DNA of 64,000 bases from Streptomyces formicae (GTDB taxonomy: Bacteria > Actinomycetota > Actinomycetes > Streptomycetales > Streptomycetaceae): positions 2,666,001 through 2,730,000 of the forward strand of contig NZ_CP022685.1 of the NCBI RefSeq assembly GCF_002556545.1, written 5' to 3'. Position 1 is the first letter of the stretch. Each line of letters opens with the position of its first letter. Under the pieces are notes generated by a model. The model was given only the letters and a program-made list of their open reading frames with translations, was not told the origin of the DNA and made no database searches. Of this stretch, positions 50,714 through 58,699 are shown one piece after another. A program made the position numbers and the translations under genes.

Positions 50714-51580
50714 ATGGTCATCAGGACTGTGCTGACAGCTCTCACGACGCTGACCCTCACGGCACCGAGCGGCTTCCTCGCCCCGATCGAATGGGGCGGC
50801 GGCCCCCTGACGGTGGACGCGCTCCCCAGCGTCGTCTACACCGCACACCGGGGCGGCGCCCTGGAGGTGCCCGAGAACAGCATGTCGGGCCTCGCCGCGG
50901 CGTACGAACGCGGCACCGCCCAGGTCATCGACTTCGACACCCGGATACTGCGCGACGGCACGCTGGTGGTCATGCACGACGCGACCCTGGACCGCACCAC
51001 GTACGAGACGGGCCCGGTGCGGGACCTGGACAGCGCGTCGTGGCAGGACGTCCTGGTGCGCCCCGGCATGGATCTGCCGGGGTTCTGGAGCCCGGAGCGC
51101 CCGCCGACGGTCGCGGAGGTGCTCGACCGGTTCGGCGGGCGCATCATGCTGATGCTGGAGGCCAAGGACCCGCAGAGCCTCAAGCGCCTCGCCACGCTGA
51201 TCCGCTCGCGCGGCCTGACCCGCTCGGTCTTCGTGAACTCCAACAACCCGGCGGTGGCCCAACGCGCCCACCAGATGGGCCTGCTGGCCCAGCTGTGGCG
51301 CTCCAAGACGCAGATGCGCGCGGACCGGCCCGAGCACTGGGCGTCGTACGTGGACGTGCTCGACGTGGACTACAAGGCGCGCGACAGCGATCTGATCCGC
51401 GCGGTGAACTCGGGGATCCCCCGGGTGTGGGCGCACACGGTGACCACGCCCGCGCAGCGCGACCGGGCGCTGCGGCTCGGCTGCAACGGCATCATCACGG
51501 ATGCGCCGGGGCTCCTGTCGCGCACCCCGATCGCCGCGTCGACGAGGTCCGCGCTCAGGACGCGGCGGGGCGCGGCGTGA
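50714..51580 (+). CDS. Secreted glycerophosphodiester phosphodiesterase
   Basis: A 288-residue TIM-barrel enzyme with a short signal-like N-terminus (VLTALTTLTLTAPSGFLA). Family motifs are AHRGGALEVPENS (His45, Glu54), DFDTRILRDG and VMHDATLDRTT with the second catalytic His. LMLEAKDP is the metal-binding strand. It hydrolyses glycerophosphodiesters to glycerol 3-phosphate. ATG at 50714. The 3' end overlaps the convergent TetR gene by 26 bp. Confidence 0.88.
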   Translation: MVIRTVLTALTTLTLTAPSGFLAPIEWGGGPLTVDALPSVVYTAHRGGALEVPENSMSGLAAAYERGTAQVIDFDTRILRDGTLVVMHDATLDRTTYETGPVRDLDSASWQDVLVRPGMDLPGFWSPERPPTVAEVLDRFGGRIMLMLEAKDPQSLKRLATLIRSRGLTRSVFVNSNNPAVAQRAHQMGLLAQLWRSKTQMRADRPEHWASYVDVLDVDYKARDSDLIRAVNSGIPRVWAHTVTTPAQRDRALRLGCNGIITDAPGLLSRTPIAASTRSALRTRRGAA

Positions 51581-52199
51581 TGCCGTAGAGCGCGTACTCG
51601 ACGAGCTTGTCGGTGTAGGCGTGGGTGAGCGGGCCCGATCGCATCAGCCAGCGCTGGGCGAGCGGGCCCGCCCACAGTTCGAGGGCGATGCGGGGGTCGA
51701 CGCCGGGGGCGACCTGGCCCGCGTCCTGGGCCTGGCGCACCCGCTTCACGAAGAGCTGGAGCTGCGGTTCGAGGAGCTTCTCCACGAACTCGGCGCCCAG
51801 CTCGGGGTTGAGCAGCCCCTCGGCGGCGAGCGCGCGGTAGGGGGCGTCGTACTTGGGGTCGTTGAACTCGTCGACGGTGGCCCGCATCACGTACTTGAGG
51901 TCGGCCTCCAGGTCGCCGGAGTCCGGGATCTCGGTGGCGACCTCCTCCCGGCCCGCGTTCTCGCTCGCGGCGCGGGACGCCTGCTCGGCGAGGTCGAGGA
52001 AGGCGTCGAGCAGGACGGCGCCCTTGGAGGACCACCAGCGGTAGATCGTCTGCTTGCCGACGCCGGCGCGGGCCGCGATGGCCTCGATCGTCAGCTTGCC
52101 GTAGCCGACCTCGCCGACGAGGGCGAGGGCGGCGTCGTAGATCGCGCGGCGCGAGCGTTCGCTGCGGCGCGTGGAGTCGGGGGCTGATTTCTGGGCCAT
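51555..52199 (-). CDS. TetR-family regulator
   Basis: A 214-residue repressor. The helix-turn-helix spans about residues 36-58 (IEAIAARAGVGKQTIYRWW). The C-terminal domain has WAGPLAQRWLMRSGPL, typical of the TetR_C_16/AcrR-like branch. ATG at 52199; the longer frame upstream would cross its own operator. Directly upstream is a palindrome with 19-bp arms (52217-52259), a strong sign of autoregulation. The divergent transcript is the DDAH leader, which the same regulator could control. Confidence 0.85.
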   Translation of the reverse strand: MAQKSAPDSTRRSERSRRAIYDAALALVGEVGYGKLTIEAIAARAGVGKQTIYRWWSSKGAVLLDAFLDLAEQASRAASENAGREEVATEIPDSGDLEADLKYVMRATVDEFNDPKYDAPYRALAAEGLLNPELGAEFVEKLLEPQLQLFVKRVRQAQDAGQVAPGVDPRIALELWAGPLAQRWLMRSGPLTHAYTDKLVEYALYGITPRPAAS

Positions 52200-52216
52200 G
52201 GCATCGAATGTAGCAG

Positions 52217-52259
52217 CGAGCGAGACGTACCGTCTCGACAAGACGGTACGTCTCGCTCG
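52217..52259. promoter_or_regulatory. Large perfect TetR-type operator
   Basis: CGAGCGAGACGTACCGTCT (52217-52235), a 5-bp spacer CGACA, and its exact complement (52241-52259). It stands 18 bp before the TetR start and 44 bp before the leader ORF of the DDAH-like gene. Each arm includes AGACGGTACGTCTCG-like internal symmetry, so two dimers could bind. It is likely to regulate both directions. Confidence 0.8.
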
Positions 52260-52302
52260 GCTCGAAGCGCGGAGATCCCTCCCGCACCCCAGGAGCAGCA
52301 GC

Positions 52303-52407
52303 GTGACGTCAACCACCCGTTCGGTGCACAGCGCGAAGGCTCCTCAGACCGCACTATGGGCAGCAACTGCCCCCGGCAGGGGCAGCATCCGACCCTGCGG
52401 TACGTGA
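52303..52407 (+). CDS. 34-codon leader ORF overlapping the DDAH gene's SD
   Basis: A GTG at 52303 is preceded by AGGAG (52291-52295) with an ideal 7-nt spacing. The frame runs 34 codons to TGA at 52405-52407. The peptide has no signal or membrane segment; it holds Arg6, Lys12, Trp19, Arg26, Arg30 and a C-terminal PCGT. Its stop codon lies inside the hairpin strand that contains the Shine-Dalgarno (GAGGAG, 52406-52411) of the downstream enzyme. Translation of the leader would disturb that hairpin. It is too short for ordinary gene calling, and coding status is inferred from the signals alone. Confidence 0.6.
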   Translation: MTSTTRSVHSAKAPQTALWAATAPGRGSIRPCGT

Positions 52408-52417
52408 GGAGCCTTCG
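52334..52417 (+). promoter_or_regulatory. Structured leader RNA sequestering the DDAH gene's ribosome binding site
   Basis: CGAAGGCTCCTCA (52334-52346) pairs perfectly with TGAGGAGCCTTCG (52405-52417). The second strand contains the SD and ends directly before the TTG start. ACCGCA (52348-52353) and TGCGGT (52396-52401) extend the stem. Inside, CTGCCC (52367-52372) can pair either with GGGCAG (52358-52363) or, as CTGCCCC, with GGGGCAG (52379-52385). The two inner stems exclude each other, a layout typical of RNA switches. There is no T-tract, so control of translation is more likely than termination. Confidence 0.65.
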
Positions 52418-53251
52418 TTGTCCCGTTTTCCTCGCTCTCCTCGGTGCGCCACACCCCGGCGCTATCTGATGTGCCCACCGGCACACTTCAAGGTCACGTA
52501 CTCCATCAACCCCTGGATGGATCCCGCCAAACCGGTCGACGTGCCGCTCGCCGTCGCCCAGTGGGAGGACCTGCGCGACGTGTACCGCTCGCTCGGCCAC
52601 ACCGTCGAAGAACTGACTCCCAGAGCGGACCTGCCCGACATGGTCTTCGCCGCCAACGGCGCGACCGTCGTCGAGGGCCGCGTGCTCGGCGCGCGCTTCG
52701 CCTACCGCGAGCGCGAGGGGGAGGCCGACGCCCACCTGGAGTGGTTCAGGACGCACGGCTACACCGAGATCCACGAACCCGTCCACATCAACGAGGGCGA
52801 GGGCGACTTCGCCGTCACCTCCTCGTACGTCCTGGCCGGGCGCGGCTTCCGGGCCAGCCCCCTCTCGCACGGCGAGGCGCAGGAGTTCTTCGGCCGCCCG
52901 GTGATCGGGCTCGATCTGGTCGACCCCCGCTACTACCACCTGGACACCGCGCTCGCGGTCCTGGACGACGCGGCGGACGACGTCATGTACTACCCGCCCG
53001 CCTTCTCCCCCGGCAGCCGCACCGTCCTGAGGCGGCTCTTCCCCGACGCGCTGATCGCCGAGGAGCCCGACGCCGTGGCGCTCGGGCTCAACGCCGTGTC
53101 CGACGGGCTCCACGTGCTGCTCCCACAGGCCGCCATCGGCCTCTTCGAGCCGCTGCGCGAGCGCGGCTACGAACCCATCGGCGTGGACCTCGGCGAGCTG
53201 CTCAAGGGCGGCGGCAGCGTGAAGTGCTGTACGCAGGAGCTGCGGAGCTAG
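52418..53251 (+). CDS. Dimethylarginine dimethylaminohydrolase-like enzyme (guanidino-group-modifying superfamily)
   Basis: A 277-residue cytosolic pentein-fold enzyme. The segments RRYLMCPPAHFKVTYSINPW, MVFAANGATV, NEGEGDFAV (acidic catalytic region), YYHLDTALAVL (catalytic His) and GGGSVKCCTQEL (nucleophile Cys270 or Cys271) match actinobacterial DDAH-like proteins. These hydrolyse or transfer from methylarginine, arginine or related guanidines, and relatives sit beside ornithine aminotransferase in other actinobacteria, so a role in arginine breakdown is plausible. The start is TTG at 52418, with GAGGAG 6 nt upstream; an ATG 17 codons later lacks an SD. A leader ORF and RNA hairpin control access to this start. 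Confidence 0.82.
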   Translation: MSRFPRSPRCATPRRYLMCPPAHFKVTYSINPWMDPAKPVDVPLAVAQWEDLRDVYRSLGHTVEELTPRADLPDMVFAANGATVVEGRVLGARFAYREREGEADAHLEWFRTHGYTEIHEPVHINEGEGDFAVTSSYVLAGRGFRASPLSHGEAQEFFGRPVIGLDLVDPRYYHLDTALAVLDDAADDVMYYPPAFSPGSRTVLRRLFPDALIAEEPDAVALGLNAVSDGLHVLLPQAAIGLFEPLRERGYEPIGVDLGELLKGGGSVKCCTQELRS

Positions 53252-53255
53252 GCGC

Positions 53256-55256
53256 TCAGCCCAGCTTCCCCGGGCAGAGCCTGCGCGGTGCGTCGTCGCC
53301 CTTGAGGCGGGCGTCGACGCAGCCGCCCGGCAGGCCCTCGTACGCCTTGGTGCCGAAGTTGGCCGTGACGGTCAGCGTGCCCCTGCCGAACACCGTGCGC
53401 TGGACCGTGCGGTCCGCGCTCAGTCGCCGGTAGGAGGTCAGGGGCTCGGTGCCCGCCGCCTTGTGCAGCGGCGAGAAGTACTTCTGGAGCGCGGCCAGTT
53501 CGGCGCCGTGCTTGGTCAGGGACGGGCCGTCCAGGACGTAGTTGAGGGGGGTGTTGTCGAGCATCGCGAGCAGCGCCCGGTCCTTCTTCTGGTCCGGCAG
53601 CTTCTCGTAACCGAGCTCCCAGCGCTCGGTGTTGACCAGGGAGCCGTGCAGAGCGGTCTCGTAGAGCGGGACGCGGTAGCGGGGGTCGTACATCGCCTTG
53701 GCGAGGTCGGCGGGCAGGTCGACGGGCTTGAAGAAGACGCCGGGGGCGTTCTCCGGGTAGTAGCCGCCCCACTTCTCGCGGTCCTTCTGGAGCGCCCACA
53801 GGCCGTCGGCCGCCGGGGTGCCGCCGCCGTGGTCGAAGGCGAGCACCTGGTTCGCCCACGCCTGGGCGGTCTCGGAGCCGAGGACGAGGCCCTTGCCGGT
53901 CTCCGCGATGCGGCGCATCCGCGCGAGGCGGTGCTCGCGGTCCTCGGCCTTGGTCATGCGGTGGCCCTTGCCGTGGTCGCGGAAGAGTTCGCCGGTGGCG
54001 TCGACGTCGAGGAAGTAACTGTCGGCGCCGCCCGCGACCATGGCGCGGGTGCGGTCCGCGAGGTAGTGGTGGCGGGGTTCGGCCTTCTCGAAGGCCGCCG
54101 AGCTGAGGTAGCAGCCCCGGCCGCCGAAGCCCGTCTCGGGCTTGCCGTGTGCGTCGCGTACGCAGAAGTCGGGGTACACGGTGCCGGGCCAGCGCGAGTT
54201 GGGGGCGTCGGCGCTCTTCGGGTCCTGGCCGTTGGCGAAGGAGTCGTAGGGTCCTGTCAGGTATCCGGCCTTCTTGGCGGCGCTCACCGCCGCCCCGTCC
54301 GGGTAGGGCTCACCGTCGTAGCCGAGCCACATCCGGTCGACGCCGAGCTTGCGGAGCCGCTCGACGCCGTCCGCCGTGCGGGCCTCGCCCCAGGTGTAGG
54401 CGTGGAAGGCGCCGAGGAGCTTGCCGGTGGCGGGGTTCTTCGCGATCTTCCGCTTCAGGCTGCCGAGCCGGCCGCGCTCGGCGAGGTAGGAGCGGTAGTC
54501 GGCGGCGGGCGCGACCGCGTTGCCGTCGGTCAGGGCGAAGGTGACGGTGTAGTCGCGGGTGCCGTCGCCGCCGTCGAAGGTGTGCCGCGCCGTGGTGCGC
54601 AGGCGCCCGCCGGGGGCGGTGAAGCCGAGGGTCGTGCCGATGTCGGTGGGGGTGAGGTAGCTGACGCCGGTCCGCCCGCCGAGGGAGTAGCCCCACAGCG
54701 GCAGCGTCAGACCTTCGCCCACGTCGACGGTGCTGCCGCCGAGTCCGCCCTTGCCCGTGGTCCAGAAGGCGTCGTCGACGGGGACGTCCAGGCCCTCGCC
54801 GCGCGGGAGTTGGAGCGAGGTGGACGCGGCGTCGGTGCCGGTGACGGGCCAGCTGACGGAGGTGTCGCGGGCCGACTTCATGCGCAGCGAGAGGCGGCCG
54901 TGGTCGGTGCGGGCGGTGACGTCGATGCCGCGTTCGGGGTAGCTCCAGCGGGCCCGGTCCTCGCCGGTGCGGGTCACCGGGCCCGGGGCGCCGAGGTCGG
55001 TGCCCGAGGCGTCGGAGAGGGTGAGGTCGCGGCCGTCACCGGTGCGGGCGCGGACGGCGAGCGTGGCGGTGTCGACGACCGCGGTGCCGCCGTGGACGGC
55101 GAGTTCGACGCGGCTGCCGCGCGGCTGTCCCGCGCCCGCGGTGAAGGCGTACGTGGTGGCACCGGCCGCGGTGAGCGCGAGGGCGAGGGACAGGGCGAGG
55201 AAGCGGGTGTCCGAGCGCCTGCGGGCATGGCCTGGAGAACTGATCTTGGTGGGCAT
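53256..55256 (-). CDS. Secreted glycoside-hydrolase-like TIM-barrel protein
   Basis: A 666-residue exported protein. The signal-anchor is LALSLALALTAAGATTYAFTAG (about 20-42). A beta-sandwich-like region (about 45-265) precedes a TIM-barrel-like part with RLRKLGVDRMWLGYDGEPYP, SYFLDVDATGELF (likely nucleophile Asp) and LVLGSETAQAWANQVLAFDHGGG. This resembles large GH families acting on glycoconjugates, such as GH101-like or DUF5696 proteins, but I cannot assign one. ATG at 55256 has no clear ribosome binding site. It is convergent with the DDAH-like gene, 4 bp apart. Confidence 0.7.
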   Translation of the reverse strand: MPTKISSPGHARRRSDTRFLALSLALALTAAGATTYAFTAGAGQPRGSRVELAVHGGTAVVDTATLAVRARTGDGRDLTLSDASGTDLGAPGPVTRTGEDRARWSYPERGIDVTARTDHGRLSLRMKSARDTSVSWPVTGTDAASTSLQLPRGEGLDVPVDDAFWTTGKGGLGGSTVDVGEGLTLPLWGYSLGGRTGVSYLTPTDIGTTLGFTAPGGRLRTTARHTFDGGDGTRDYTVTFALTDGNAVAPAADYRSYLAERGRLGSLKRKIAKNPATGKLLGAFHAYTWGEARTADGVERLRKLGVDRMWLGYDGEPYPDGAAVSAAKKAGYLTGPYDSFANGQDPKSADAPNSRWPGTVYPDFCVRDAHGKPETGFGGRGCYLSSAAFEKAEPRHHYLADRTRAMVAGGADSYFLDVDATGELFRDHGKGHRMTKAEDREHRLARMRRIAETGKGLVLGSETAQAWANQVLAFDHGGGTPAADGLWALQKDREKWGGYYPENAPGVFFKPVDLPADLAKAMYDPRYRVPLYETALHGSLVNTERWELGYEKLPDQKKDRALLAMLDNTPLNYVLDGPSLTKHGAELAALQKYFSPLHKAAGTEPLTSYRRLSADRTVQRTVFGRGTLTVTANFGTKAYEGLPGGCVDARLKGDDAPRRLCPGKLG

Positions 55257-55435
55257 GGGGATGTGGATAGTCGCCGGGTCTAAGAACCTCTTAAGAAGAG
55301 GGTCAGTTCAGCCAACTGGCCGGGGACGTGCTAACAATACGGACGCGCAGTGACATCGACCGTCCTGTGTGAACGCATCACCACAACCAAAAAGTTGGGT
55401 CCACAGGGGCCCAGGGGGAAAGAGGTATCAGCGCA

Positions 55436-55945
55436 GTGAACCGTATGCGCACGTCCGCCGCGGTCCTGGCCACCGCGGGGGCACTCACGGCCGCACAGCT
55501 CGGTCTCGCCGGGTCCGCGTCCGCCGCGACAGGACCGACCGCTCCGAAGGCCGCGTCGGCGAAGGCCGCGCCGCGCGCCGTCGCCGGATGCCCGATCGAC
55601 ATCGTCTACACGTCGCGCTTCCAGATCGACCGCAACGGCTGGGTGACCAACGGCGGACTGTACTTCGGCATCAAGAACAAGAGCCGTTCGAGCATCAAGA
55701 ACGTCACGTTCACGGTGACCAACGTCAAGAACGTCCGCTTCGGCAAGGCGACGCCGACGGGCGGCAAGGTCACCCGCAGGACGTCGAAGACCGTCTCGGT
55801 CTTCGACAAGTCCTTCAAGGGCAAGGCCAAGCTCGGCGTCAAGGTGCGTACGCACCTGCTGAACACCCGGTCCTACAAGGTCAAGTTCGCCGTGCACGGC
55901 ACCGGCTGGAACTGCGCCGTCGACCAGGGCACCTGGGGCGCGTGA
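55436..55945 (+). CDS. Secreted protein of unknown function
   Basis: A 169-residue exported protein. The signal peptide ends near residue 31 (GSASAATG). The mature part is an Ala/Lys-rich tether followed by a beta-rich domain of about 115 residues (IDIVYTSRFQIDRNGWVTNG, YKVKFAVHGTGWNC) with two Cys that could form a disulfide. It has no enzymatic motif. GTG at 55436 follows AGAGG; an ATG three codons later is possible. The 179-bp upstream gap shows only a small CCTCTT/AAGAGG inverted repeat (55287-55301). Confidence 0.7.
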   Translation: MNRMRTSAAVLATAGALTAAQLGLAGSASAATGPTAPKAASAKAAPRAVAGCPIDIVYTSRFQIDRNGWVTNGGLYFGIKNKSRSSIKNVTFTVTNVKNVRFGKATPTGGKVTRRTSKTVSVFDKSFKGKAKLGVKVRTHLLNTRSYKVKFAVHGTGWNCAVDQGTWGA

Positions 55946-55946
55946 G

Positions 55947-56963
55947 TCACTCCGCCGACGGGGGCGGCCACGCGTCGCCCCAGTCGGCGTCGCGCGCCGC
56001 GCGGTAGAGGGGGCCGTGGCGCTTGGTCACGGTCTCCCTGCGCAGCTCCTCCTCGGCCCCGCACAGGTCGAGGAGGACCTGGCCCTTGCGGATCTGCGGG
56101 CGGCGCACCACCCGGGCCGACGGCGGCACCGGGTCGAAGCGGACCGCCGCGACGTAGCTGAACTTCTCGTCCTCGTACGCCAGTGAGCCGCCCTTGACCT
56201 GGCGGTGCAGGGACGAGCGGCTGACGCGGGCCGAGAAGTGGCACCAGTCGGTGCCGGGCTCGATGGGGCAGGCCGCGCTGTGCGGGCAGGGCGCGGCGAT
56301 CCGGAAACCGGCGGCGATCAGGCGCTCGCGCGCCTCCATGATCCGCGTGTAGCCGTCCGGGGTGCCCGGCTCGATGATGACGACGGCCTGCGCGGCCGCG
56401 TCCGCCGCCGCCTCCACGACCGAGGCCCGGTCGGCCTCCGTGAGCTCGCCGAGGACGTACGACACCGTGACGAGATCGGTGCTCTCGATGGCGAGCGATG
56501 CTCCGATACGGGAGCGCTGCCACCGCGCGGCCTTCAAGCGGGGCTCCGCGCCCGCCAGTTCACGGCCGAGGGCCAGCGCGGGCTCGGCCCAGTCGAGGAC
56601 CGTCACGGGCCGCTCCCCCGCCCAGGTCGAGGCGACCGCCCAGGTCGCGGCCCCGGTCCCGCCTCCCACGTCCACGTGACTGCCCGGCGCCCAGCCCTCG
56701 GGCGCCGCGTCCGCGAGGGCGTCGAGCGCGGAACGTACCGCCTCGAAGGTCGCGGGCATGCGGTAGGCGGCGTAGGCCGCGACGTCCGCGCGGTCGCGCA
56801 GGATCGGTGCGTCGGTCGGTGTGCGGCCCCGGTAGTTGGCGATGAGCCGGTCGACGGCCTGGGTCGCCTGCTTGGGCGGCAGTCCGTCGAGGAGCCCGGC
56901 GAGCGCGGTGCGCAGCGTGTCGGCGGGGGAGGCTGGGGAAGCCGGGGAGATCGGGGCGTTCAC
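55947..56963 (-). CDS. Rsm22-family methyltransferase-like protein (small ribosomal subunit associated)
   Basis: A 338-residue protein. Residues about 35-75 form a helical region, then a SAM-binding Rossmann domain begins at HVDVGGGTGAATWAVAS. The signature of the Rsm22 family is the Cys cluster CPHSAACPIEPGTDWC, which holds an iron-sulfur cluster in mitochondrial homologues. YVLGELTEADR is conserved. It probably acts in 30S biogenesis. GTG at 56963 lacks an SD; a -10-like TAGAAT lies 6 bp upstream (56970-56975 on the minus strand), so it may be leaderless. Confidence 0.83.
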   Translation of the reverse strand: MNAPISPASPASPADTLRTALAGLLDGLPPKQATQAVDRLIANYRGRTPTDAPILRDRADVAAYAAYRMPATFEAVRSALDALADAAPEGWAPGSHVDVGGGTGAATWAVASTWAGERPVTVLDWAEPALALGRELAGAEPRLKAARWQRSRIGASLAIESTDLVTVSYVLGELTEADRASVVEAAADAAAQAVVIIEPGTPDGYTRIMEARERLIAAGFRIAAPCPHSAACPIEPGTDWCHFSARVSRSSLHRQVKGGSLAYEDEKFSYVAAVRFDPVPPSARVVRRPQIRKGQVLLDLCGAEEELRRETVTKRHGPLYRAARDADWGDAWPPPSAE

Positions 56964-57038
56964 CCCGTGATTCTACGGGGGTAGGAGGGAAGCACGAGCC
57001 GACGGTGAACGGCGCGAGAAGGTGTGGGAAGGAGCGTC

Positions 57039-57536
57039 ATGAGCACAGAGGTACGCCGGGCCAGGGTGTCCGACCACGGCGCGATCGTCGATCGCGTCCA
57101 GACCTGGTGGGATGCCACCCACTCCCCCGAGCAGTCCAGGGAACTGTCCCTGCTGCTGCCGAAGCTGTTTCTGCAGTTCTTCTCGCAGACCAGCCTGATC
57201 GTGGAGGAGGACGGCGCGGTCAGGGCGTTCCTCGTCGGCCTGTACTCCGCCGACGACGACCACGGCGCGTACATCCACTTCGTGGGCGTCGCCCCGGAGC
57301 TGCGCGGCCGGGGCGTGGGCCGCACGCTCTACGAGGAGTTCTTCCGCGGGGCCGCCGCCGCGGGCCGCACGGAGGTCCGGTCGATCACCTCGCCGCGCAA
57401 CACCCGCTCCATCGCGTTCCACCGCGCCATGGGCTTCACGCTCGAACCGGGTGACCGCGAGGTCGACGGTCTTCCCGTGCACAGCGACTACGACGGCCCC
57501 GGGCACCACCGGGTCTGCTTCCGCAGGGCCCTGTAG
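57039..57536 (+). CDS. GNAT-family N-acetyltransferase
   Basis: A 165-residue acetyltransferase. The acetyl-CoA motif is VGVAPELRGRGVGRTLYEEF, preceded by strand YIHFVG and followed by ITSPRNTRSIAFHRAMGFTLEPGD, the usual motif B. The N-terminus has a loop with QTWWDATHSPEQSRELSLLLP. The substrate is unknown. I chose ATG at 57039 because GGAAGGAG lies 6 nt upstream. The stop is within the first of three CCCTGTAGCC repeats (57529-57564). Confidence 0.83.
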   Translation: MSTEVRRARVSDHGAIVDRVQTWWDATHSPEQSRELSLLLPKLFLQFFSQTSLIVEEDGAVRAFLVGLYSADDDHGAYIHFVGVAPELRGRGVGRTLYEEFFRGAAAAGRTEVRSITSPRNTRSIAFHRAMGFTLEPGDREVDGLPVHSDYDGPGHHRVCFRRAL

Positions 57537-57564
57537 CCCGCCCTGTAGCCCGCGCCCTGTAGCC
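57529..57564 (+). repeat. Triplicated stop-codon segment after the GNAT gene
   Basis: CCCTGTAGCC occurs at 57529-57538, 57541-57550 and 57555-57564. The first copy contains the GNAT stop. The spacing is 12 and 14 bp, as expected from local duplication. Confidence 0.7.
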
Positions 57565-57565
57565 G

Positions 57566-58699
57566 CTACCGCCCCCGGGCCGCCCGCGCGAGGCGGGTGG
57601 CCGCCGCCGCCCTCGGCGCGCTGTCGGCGGGCCTGCGCACCGGGTGCACGGTGTTGGCGAGCAGCACGAGGAACGTGTCCGTCACCGGGTCGAGGACCAA
57701 GGACGTGCCGGTGAAGCCCGTGTGGCCCGCCGCGCCGCCGCCCGCGAGCTGTCCCATGAACCACGGCTGGTCGATGCCGAAGCCGAGTCCCGGCGCGGTC
57801 AGCATCAGCTCCACGAAGTCGGGGCCGAGGATGCGGGCCCTGCCGTACGAGCCGCCGCACAGCAGCGTGCGGCAGAACACGGCGAGGTCGCGGGCGGTGG
57901 AGAAGAGCCCGGCGTGCCCGGCGACGCCGCCGAGCGCCCAGGCGTTCTCGTCGTGGACCGTGCCGCGCAGCATCCCCCGGTCGGCCTTCGCCCAGGGCCT
58001 GCGCTGGTCCTCGGTGGCCGCGGCGTCCGGGCGCGGGCCGAAGCCGGTGTCGGCCATGCCCAGGGGCCGGGTGATGCCCTCGCGCACGAGGACGTCGAGG
58101 GGGCGGCGGGTGAGCCGCTCCAGGACGTGCTGGAGCAGCAGCATGTTCAGGTCGGAGTAGACGTAGGTGCCCGGCTCGGTGACCGGCTCCTCCCTGCGCA
58201 GGGCGACGCGGCGCGCGGCGGCGTCCGGGCAGTCGTACAGCGGCAGCTCGGGCCGCAGGCCCGAGGTGTGGGTGAGCAGCTGGCGCACCGTGATGCCGTG
58301 CGCGGCGGCGGCCGTGAACTCCGGGACGTACGCCCCCACGAGGGCGTCGATGCCGAGCGTGCCGCGTTCCAGCTGCTGCACGGCGGCGACGGTCGTGAAG
58401 AGCTTGGTGAGCGAGGCCAGGTCGAAGGGGGTGCTCGTGCGCATCGGCACCCGCCACTCGCGGGGCAGCTCGACGCCCGCGTCGGTCTCCGGGTCGTACG
58501 AGGCGTAGCGCACGGCCCAGCCCTCGGCCGCCTCGGCGGCGATCACCGGGCCGCGGCCCGCGAGGACGACGGCGCCCGCGCACCAGGGGCGCGGGCCGCG
58601 CGTCAGCTCGCGCACCTCGGAGACGAGGCGGCCGATCTCGTCGGGGTCGAGGCCCGCGCGGTCCGGGGTGCCGGTGCGCAGGAGCCGTGGTGCGGTCAG
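57566..58699 (-). CDS. Serine hydrolase of the class C beta-lactamase fold, CTG start
   Basis: A 377-residue cytosolic protein. The catalytic SLTK (Ser96, Lys99) sits in STPFDLASLTKLF. LLTHTSGLRPELP, the YSDLN variant of the second motif, and GHTGFTG complete the fold of esterase, D-peptidase or beta-lactamase-like enzymes. The best start is CTG at 58699: GGAGGGAG lies 7 nt upstream, and it overlaps the stop of the MFS gene as CTGA. No ATG, GTG or TTG is available in the first 85 codons before the catalytic Ser except internal Met86. The substrate is unknown. Confidence 0.8.
   Translation of the reverse strand: MTAPRLLRTGTPDRAGLDPDEIGRLVSEVRELTRGPRPWCAGAVVLAGRGPVIAAEAAEGWAVRYASYDPETDAGVELPREWRVPMRTSTPFDLASLTKLFTTVAAVQQLERGTLGIDALVGAYVPEFTAAAAHGITVRQLLTHTSGLRPELPLYDCPDAAARRVALRREEPVTEPGTYVYSDLNMLLLQHVLERLTRRPLDVLVREGITRPLGMADTGFGPRPDAAATEDQRRPWAKADRGMLRGTVHDENAWALGGVAGHAGLFSTARDLAVFCRTLLCGGSYGRARILGPDFVELMLTAPGLGFGIDQPWFMGQLAGGGAAGHTGFTGTSLVLDPVTDTFLVLLANTVHPVRRPADSAPRAAAATRLARAARGR

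Noticed and set aside
52334..52417. The hairpin as an intrinsic terminator
   Set aside because: There is no T-tract, and it is directly upstream of a gene whose SD it contains, so a role in translation fits better.
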